This document shows positions 23,789 through 27,678 of a stretch of 27,678 bases of DNA, in pieces. The stretch is from JAAYBY01 sp964654125. GTDB taxonomy: Bacteria; Bacillota; Clostridia; Saccharofermentanales; UBA5734. The position numbers were made by a program, and so were the translations under genes. Numbering within the stretch: the stretch's first letter is position 1; every line of letters begins with the position of its first letter. The DNA lies in assembly GCA_964654125.1 (NCBI GenBank), contig CAZZGG010000025.1, positions 1 through 27,678 of the forward strand. Reading direction: 5' to 3'. A model generated the notes under the pieces. That model had not been told where the DNA came from. It searched no databases and was given only the letters and a program-made list of their open reading frames with translations.

Positions 23789-24805
23789 TCATGGCCTGAC
23801 ATTACCTCTGCGTTGCACCTGTGTTATATTGAGCCCGATCAGTCTTTGCGCATTTTGCCAGGCGACAGCCTGCAGGATATCGTCAGGCAGCAGTAGCTGC
23901 AAAACAAAACGGGCATGGCCTAAAAATGACTGGACCAGATAGTTATCCACCTGGCCGGGGCCTAGGCTGGCATCTGAGCCAAACAGGATCCTGTCCTTGT
24001 AGCGTGCGAAAAAGTCTTGATAGACCAGGCGGTCCTGGGGATAGATCTGATCGGCCCAACGCAAAAAGAAACTGCAGCTGGAATCGATATAAAGATTTTT
24101 GTGGCGGTCCAATTCCCTGGCCAGCCGGTCCAGGCCGACATGTAGTTGATGGGCACCAATAAAGGGAATCCCGGGATATTTTGCCACCAGGCCAAGAAAA
24201 TCCTGCAGCAGATCTTCATTGTCAAAACTGCCGCTGCTGGCTGTTTTGTTCTCCGACCAATAGGCGTTTTCCGAACCACCATGGTAGGGTGAACGGCTCA
24301 TCCGCTGGGTGACATGCCAGAGGATGGGCTTATTCTTTTCATTCAGAAGGGCAAAGATCTCCTGCCACTGGTCAGTCAACCAGACCTGCCTGTCAGCCTG
24401 GCCACGCATGATCGGGGCATTATGCAGCTTCAAACCGGCCGCGCCACAATCTAAAGCCTGCCTGACCAGTTCAATATCCGCCTTATCATGGTGGAGATAA
24501 AACATCCAGCTGACCCGCTCATCTTCAGCCATGATCTCCTGTAAAGGCTGGAACAAAGCTGGTTCTTCCACTAGAAGGGTTAGGGCTTCCAGACGGTAAC
24601 CATCCAAGATAGCAAACCATTCTGCCAGAGCCTGGCGGATATCACTAGTTGCATAGGCGTCTTTTAAGTGTACATGCATGTCGAACCAGTATTCTTCATT
24701 AGGCAGGAAATGAAAGCCCCAGCCACTGGAAAAACCCTTGTCCAATGTTTGCCTGATCGCCACATCCGGTGAATAAAGCCTCTTGTTCTTTGCATCATCA
24801 GCCAT
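23789..24805 (-). CDS. Amidohydrolase-family (COG2159-like) metal-dependent hydrolase
   Basis: 338 aa from the ATG at 24805. GAGGTG lies before it, and a promoter -10 lies inside any longer frame. TIM-barrel metal site: HxH (FDMHVHLKD, His44 and His46), Lys in 'GLKLHNAP', His in 'LWHVTQRMS', His in 'FIGAHQLHVG', and Asp in 'LFGSDASLG'. This is the pattern of the amidohydrolase-2 group, which includes lactonases, decarboxylases and hydrolases of cyclic sugar derivatives. It is the first gene of an operon with the Gfo/Idh/MocA gene downstream. A dehydrogenase followed by lactone opening is a plausible pair of reactions, but this is inference. Confidence 0.87.
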   Translation of the reverse strand: MADDAKNKRLYSPDVAIRQTLDKGFSSGWGFHFLPNEEYWFDMHVHLKDAYATSDIRQALAEWFAILDGYRLEALTLLVEEPALFQPLQEIMAEDERVSWMFYLHHDKADIELVRQALDCGAAGLKLHNAPIMRGQADRQVWLTDQWQEIFALLNEKNKPILWHVTQRMSRSPYHGGSENAYWSENKTASSGSFDNEDLLQDFLGLVAKYPGIPFIGAHQLHVGLDRLARELDRHKNLYIDSSCSFFLRWADQIYPQDRLVYQDFFARYKDRILFGSDASLGPGQVDNYLVQSFLGHARFVLQLLLPDDILQAVAWQNAQRLIGLNITQVQRRGNVRP

Positions 24806-24856
24806 TTGCTTCACCTCATTTGTATTTTTGCCAGATAGCACTGCCATCTCTAGCTG

Positions 24857-24885
24857 ATTATACAAATCCTGCAGGTAAAACTCAA
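24857..24885 (-). promoter_or_regulatory. Sigma-A promoter of the amidohydrolase/oxidoreductase operon
   Basis: Minus strand: -35 TTGAGT (24880-24885), 17-nt spacer, perfect -10 TATAAT (24857-24862). The start near 24850 gives a leader of about 45 nt to the ATG at 24805. The -35 abuts the terminator stem of the upstream VanZ-like gene and lies in its T-rich tail. Confidence 0.8.
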
Positions 24886-25415
24886 ACCGCCTGTTCTTGT
24901 TTTCTAGTTAGGAACAGGCGGTGCAGGACCAAATAAAGTAAAATACCGCCAGCAGCACCGCTGGCATCGATCAGGATATCGCGCAGCTGGCAGCCCCGGC
25001 CTGGAACAAAGTACTGGTGCAGTTCATCGGTCACGGCATAGGCCAGGCAAAAAAACCAGCTCAGCAACCAAAGGCGCAGCTTAGACCAGTTAGCCAGCCT
25101 TGTTTTTGGGCCTGCCTGGCGCCAGCTTAAAAAAAGACTGTTGCTGGTTAACAGCCCCAGCACCAGATAAGCGAAAAAATGGGCATTTTTGCGGATGAAA
25201 TGGTTCAGATCAGCGACTTCCAACCGGCTTTGCGGTACAATCTTTTTGATAGCCACCACTATTTTTTCTGTAATACCTGTACTCAGCTGATTGGAAACTT
25301 CTGCAACCTGGGCTGATAGATAAAAAATCAGACCCAGCCAGAAAATTGTCAGCAGATAGCTCAGCCCAGTGATTACCTTGGCCAGGCCTGCTTTGCTTCC
25401 AGTGTTATTGATCAT
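24882..25415 (-). CDS. VanZ-like membrane protein
   Basis: 177 aa with about four hydrophobic segments. Typical VanZ-like motifs are seen: 'FWLGLIFYLSAQ' in the first helix, 'FIRKNAHFFAYLVLGLL' and 'DELHQYFVPGRGCQLRDILIDASGAAGGILLYL'. The family is widespread in Gram-positive bacteria; VanZ itself gives low-level teicoplanin resistance, but most relatives have no known function. A GGGAG box lies about 10 nt before the ATG. The gene is alone on this strand upstream of the amidohydrolase operon. No resistance role is implied. Confidence 0.88.
   Translation of the reverse strand: MINNTGSKAGLAKVITGLSYLLTIFWLGLIFYLSAQVAEVSNQLSTGITEKIVVAIKKIVPQSRLEVADLNHFIRKNAHFFAYLVLGLLTSNSLFLSWRQAGPKTRLANWSKLRLWLLSWFFCLAYAVTDELHQYFVPGRGCQLRDILIDASGAAGGILLYLVLHRLFLTRKQEQAV
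24886..24922 (-). terminator. Terminator of the VanZ-like gene, overlapping its 3' end
   Basis: Eleven-bp perfect arms (ACCGCCTGTTC/GAACAGGCGGT) with a 15-nt loop, then TTTGAGTTTT on the minus strand. The stem lies inside the last codons of the gene. Confidence 0.65.
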
Positions 25416-25504
25416 TAATATCTACTCCCGTCAGCCAGCTGCTTTTCATTGTAACTCAGAAAAACTATCCAGCAAAGCAGACATTTAAAAAACCATATGG
25501 ATTC

Positions 25505-25513
25505 TGCTACAAT
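25505..25513 (+). promoter_or_regulatory. Extended -10 promoter for the M20 peptidase gene
   Basis: TGC directly before TACAAT (25508-25513) makes an extended -10, with a poor -35 (TTTAAA at 25484-25489, 18-nt spacer). Confidence 0.5.
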
Positions 25514-25542
25514 AAAACTAACAAAGTCCTGTGAGGTCACAA

Positions 25543-26679
25543 ATGGATAACTTAACCAAAGCCAAGCGCTATGCTCAAGAGCATCTACCAGAGCTGATTG
25601 ACCTGATCAAACAGCTCTGCCAGATTCCGGCCCCCTCCAATCAGGAGCAGGCGCGGGCCCAATTCTGTTCTGACTGGTTTAAAGCAGCTGGATTTAAAAA
25701 TGTTTATATTGATTCAGCCCTCAATGCAGTTGCTAGCTTGGGCGACCTAAGCGGTGATGTAGTCATTATTATGGCTCATACTGACACGGTTTTCCCTGAC
25801 ACCGAGCCCATGCCAATGAAAGAAGAGGATGGCCGGCTCTATTGTCCCGGTGTCTGTGACGACACAGCCAACCTTGCTATGTTATTGATGACAGCCCGCT
25901 ATCTTGTCCAGTCCGGCCTAGAACCGGATTGCGGGATAGTTTTTGCGGCCAATGCCGGTGAAGAAGGCCTGGGCAACTTAAAAGGGGCCAAAAAGCTGCT
26001 GGCGGATTATGGCCCCAGGACCCGTGAGGTCATTTCCCTGGATGGTTCCTGGCAGGCCATCTGCAATGAAGCAGTTGGTTCTTCCCGCTATCGGGTGGAA
26101 GTTAAAACCGAAGGTGGCCACTCATTTTCCAGTTTTGGCAATAAGAACGCCATTCATCAGCTGGCTGCTTTAATCAACAGTATTTATAGCATCAAGGTGC
26201 CTTCAGACGGCCAGAGCCGAACAACCTATAATGTCGGCCAGATCAAGGGCGGTACTTCGGTCAACACGATTGCCCAGCAGGCTGAAATGCTGCTGGAATT
26301 CCGCTCTGACCGGGCCGGGTTTTTAGCCCAGCTTGACGCTATGCTACTAAGTTTGCTTGAGGCTCACCGCAAAATGGGTTTAGTGATCAACCTTGAGCTG
26401 GTCGGGAGCCGGCCCTGCACTGGACCGGTTGACCCCCTGCGCCAAAAAGAACTGACCGAACGCTATAGCCGCCTGATGACAGAACAGACTGGCCAGACCC
26501 CCAAGGTTGTTTCTTCCTCAACAGATTGTAATATTCCCTTGTCCATGGGAATACCAGCTGTCAGTTTCGGAGCTCTTTTAGGCAGTGGTGCCCACACCAG
26601 AGAAGAATGGCTGGATCTGGCCAGTCTGGCCCGGGGCTGGCCCCTGGTTATGGCCACAGCTCTGAGTTATTTCAGTTAG
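25543..26679 (+). CDS. M20-family metallopeptidase (PepT-like)
   Basis: 378 aa from ATG 25543. This start is chosen over GTG 25531 because GAGG lies 6 nt before it and inside the longer frame. Zinc ligands and catalytic residues: MAHTDT (His79, Asp81), CPGVCDD (Asp106/107), AGEEGLGN (Glu140/141), VISLDGS (Asp) and GAHTREEW near the C-terminus (His). A dimerisation domain lies between (TEGGHSFSSFGNKNAIHQLAALI). It is related to peptidase T and M20 aminoacylases and probably trims di- or tripeptides or N-acyl amino acids in the cytoplasm. It is unlinked in function to the sugar genes. Confidence 0.92.
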   Translation: MDNLTKAKRYAQEHLPELIDLIKQLCQIPAPSNQEQARAQFCSDWFKAAGFKNVYIDSALNAVASLGDLSGDVVIIMAHTDTVFPDTEPMPMKEEDGRLYCPGVCDDTANLAMLLMTARYLVQSGLEPDCGIVFAANAGEEGLGNLKGAKKLLADYGPRTREVISLDGSWQAICNEAVGSSRYRVEVKTEGGHSFSSFGNKNAIHQLAALINSIYSIKVPSDGQSRTTYNVGQIKGGTSVNTIAQQAEMLLEFRSDRAGFLAQLDAMLLSLLEAHRKMGLVINLELVGSRPCTGPVDPLRQKELTERYSRLMTEQTGQTPKVVSSSTDCNIPLSMGIPAVSFGALLGSGAHTREEWLDLASLARGWPLVMATALSYFS

Positions 26680-26695
26680 CCGGAAAACCAATAGC

Positions 26696-26724
26696 TTGAG
26701 CCGCTTAAGGCTTCATTGTACAAT
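26696..26724 (+). promoter_or_regulatory. Promoter of the Cache-domain sensor gene
   Basis: -35 TTGAGC (26696-26701), 17-nt spacer, -10 TACAAT (26719-26724). The start should be near 26731, giving a leader of about 70 nt. Confidence 0.7.
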
Positions 26725-26738
26725 AGTTGAGACTATTG
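26721..26738. promoter_or_regulatory. Perfect 7-4-7 inverted repeat over the -10 and start point
   Basis: CAATAGT and ACTATTG around TGAG. It overlaps the last four bases of the -10 box and the predicted start, a place where a repressor would act. A further CCAATAG copy lies at 26688-26694. Confidence 0.45.
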
Positions 26739-26802
26739 GTGTTTGCCGCTGATCTTTGGCAAGGAGGCCGGACTGGCCAGGATAAAGGTTAATGATCTTC
26801 GT

Positions 26803-27678
26803 ATGAGCGAAAACAAGACGGAAAAATACCTCATGGCATCTGTTCGCGCCAGGCTGTCCGGTCTGACCGGTAAATTGTTGACAACTGCGTTAATCCTGAC
26901 TGTATGCCTGATTATAACCTATCTGTTTCTCAATACCCACAATAAGGCACTGCAGATTTTTGAAACAAAAAGCAGGCAGATGACAACTGAGCTGAAAATG
27001 CAATATATGAAAGACACCATCAACAATCTGATCCTGCAGATTGAGGTCAACCTGGAGTCAGCCCGTCAACATTACAAACGCAATATTGCTGTCAAACGGC
27101 AGATCATCGAAAAAAAGCTAGCCGAAGCCGAAGCTGATTATTCAGACATTTTCCTGGCTGAGTTTTCACTTGGCTCAGAGACAGGCGGTAGTTGGACTGT
27201 CTTTATCTGGGAGGGCCAGGACAACCTTATCCTGGCACCTGCTGACTGCCAGGGTCTGGATCTATCTGATGCCCTAGCGCAAACAATTCCTAGTTTGCTG
27301 GATTACAGCCTGATTGAAAAGGACAATGTCTCCTGTCTTTTCGGCTACAGCCAGGCTTATATTGAAAGCACTGTCAAACAAACGATGGCGGATAGTATCC
27401 GGGCCATGACCTTTGCCAGCGACTCCTATATCTGGGTCAATGAAGTGCTGGATTATGCCGGTGGCGACAATTATGCGATCCGGCGTGTCCACCCTAATCT
27501 GCCCGACACTGAAGGCAGTTTCTTGTCCACCGCAATGACTGATATAACAGGTGAGACACCCTATCTGACTGAGCTCGAAGGAATCCGGGAAAAAGGTGAA
27601 ATATTTTTTTCCTATCACTTCAAGGAATTAAACAGCGACTTTATTTCAGAAAAACTCAGTTATGCCAAGCTTTTTGCG
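26803..27678 (+). CDS. Membrane Cache-domain sensor, N-terminal part (3' end outside window)
   Basis: The frame is open from ATG 26803 to the window edge (292 codons, no stop). Residues 23-47 are a membrane helix (KLLTTALILTVCLIITYLFLN). The rest is an extracellular region with a long helix (about 50-105) and then a Cache fold: 'DSYIWVNEVLDYAGGDNYAIRRVHPNLPDTEGS' and 'GEIFFSYHFKELNSDFISEKLSYAKLF' match the dCache signature of receptors. The missing C-terminus is probably a GGDEF, histidine kinase or chemotaxis signalling domain. The start is uncertain: AAGGAGG at 26761-26767 has no ATG at a normal distance. An in-frame CTG lies 5 nt after it (26773), while AAAGG (26784-26788) is 14 nt from ATG 26803. 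Confidence 0.8.
   Translation, partial: MSENKTEKYLMASVRARLSGLTGKLLTTALILTVCLIITYLFLNTHNKALQIFETKSRQMTTELKMQYMKDTINNLILQIEVNLESARQHYKRNIAVKRQIIEKKLAEAEADYSDIFLAEFSLGSETGGSWTVFIWEGQDNLILAPADCQGLDLSDALAQTIPSLLDYSLIEKDNVSCLFGYSQAYIESTVKQTMADSIRAMTFASDSYIWVNEVLDYAGGDNYAIRRVHPNLPDTEGSFLSTAMTDITGETPYLTELEGIREKGEIFFSYHFKELNSDFISEKLSYAKLFA

Noticed and set aside
24806..24865. Longer start (24865) for the amidohydrolase
   Set aside because: A perfect TATAAT -10 box lies within the first codons of that frame, and the ribosome binding site precedes the ATG at 24805.
1..27678. Very frequent CCTGGCC/GGCCAGG words on both strands
   Set aside because: They fall mostly in coding frames as Leu-Ala, Gln-Ala and similar codon pairs, so codon preference is a sufficient explanation; no spacing or array order was seen.

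Overview
The window looks like chromosomal DNA of an anaerobic, low-to-mid GC Gram-positive bacterium (Bacillota, probably Clostridia). The basis is: strong AAGGAGG-type ribosome binding sites, near-consensus sigma-A promoters, two lipoprotein solute-binding proteins, an LplB/YtcP-type sugar importer, an OpuC-type osmolyte importer with a BusR-like c-di-AMP repressor, a VanZ-like protein and a BlaR1-type sensor. No rRNA, tRNA, CRISPR array, transposase or phage gene was seen. Coding density is high, and neighbouring genes often overlap or share regulatory DNA. No genus can be named from the sequence alone.

Layout. Positions 1-1515 (+) hold the C-terminal part of a BlaR1/M56-type sensor cut by the left edge. 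Positions 1512-5283 (-) are a two-gene coupled unit: a LamG protein with a beta-propeller inserted into it, then a GH106-like (alpha-L-rhamnosidase-type) glycosidase. Positions 5426-8735 (-) are a four-gene osmoprotectant (glycine betaine/choline type) ABC importer. Upstream of it (8860-9483, -) is a GntR-HTH/RCK_C regulator of the BusR type, and a near-perfect promoter with palindromic operator candidates lies between them. Positions 9496-10530 (-) encode an acetyl-xylan-esterase-like alpha/beta hydrolase, divergent from a Gfo/Idh/MocA oxidoreductase (10684-11745, +). Positions 11742-12512 (-) encode an AraC-type regulator with a degenerate receiver domain. A 497-bp control region follows, carrying several inverted repeats and a strong promoter. 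Positions 13010-16660 (+) are the sugar importer (two permeases and a lipoprotein). Next come a structured untranslated segment, a terminator, and two large unusual proteins (16903-21319, +): a cytoplasmic beta-propeller protein and a putative RIFT-barrel/alpha-toroid carbohydrate enzyme. The right part has an aldo/keto reductase (+), a second Gfo/Idh/MocA oxidoreductase and an amidohydrolase (- operon), a VanZ-like protein (-), an M20 peptidase (+), and a membrane Cache-domain sensor cut by the right edge.

How the genes may fit together (inference). The centre reads as a carbohydrate-use island. An oligosaccharide is captured by a lipoprotein, imported by LplB/YtcP, and processed in the cytoplasm by enzymes that all lack signal peptides: glycosidase, esterase, propeller proteins, toroid enzyme, and oxidoreductases of the Gfo/Idh/MocA and AKR types. 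The GH106-like enzyme, the esterase and the possible YetA/PL26-like toroid enzyme point weakly towards a rhamnose-containing or acetylated plant polysaccharide such as rhamnogalacturonan. The energising ATPase of the sugar importer is not in the window. The betaine importer with BusR is a separate osmotic-stress module embedded in the island.
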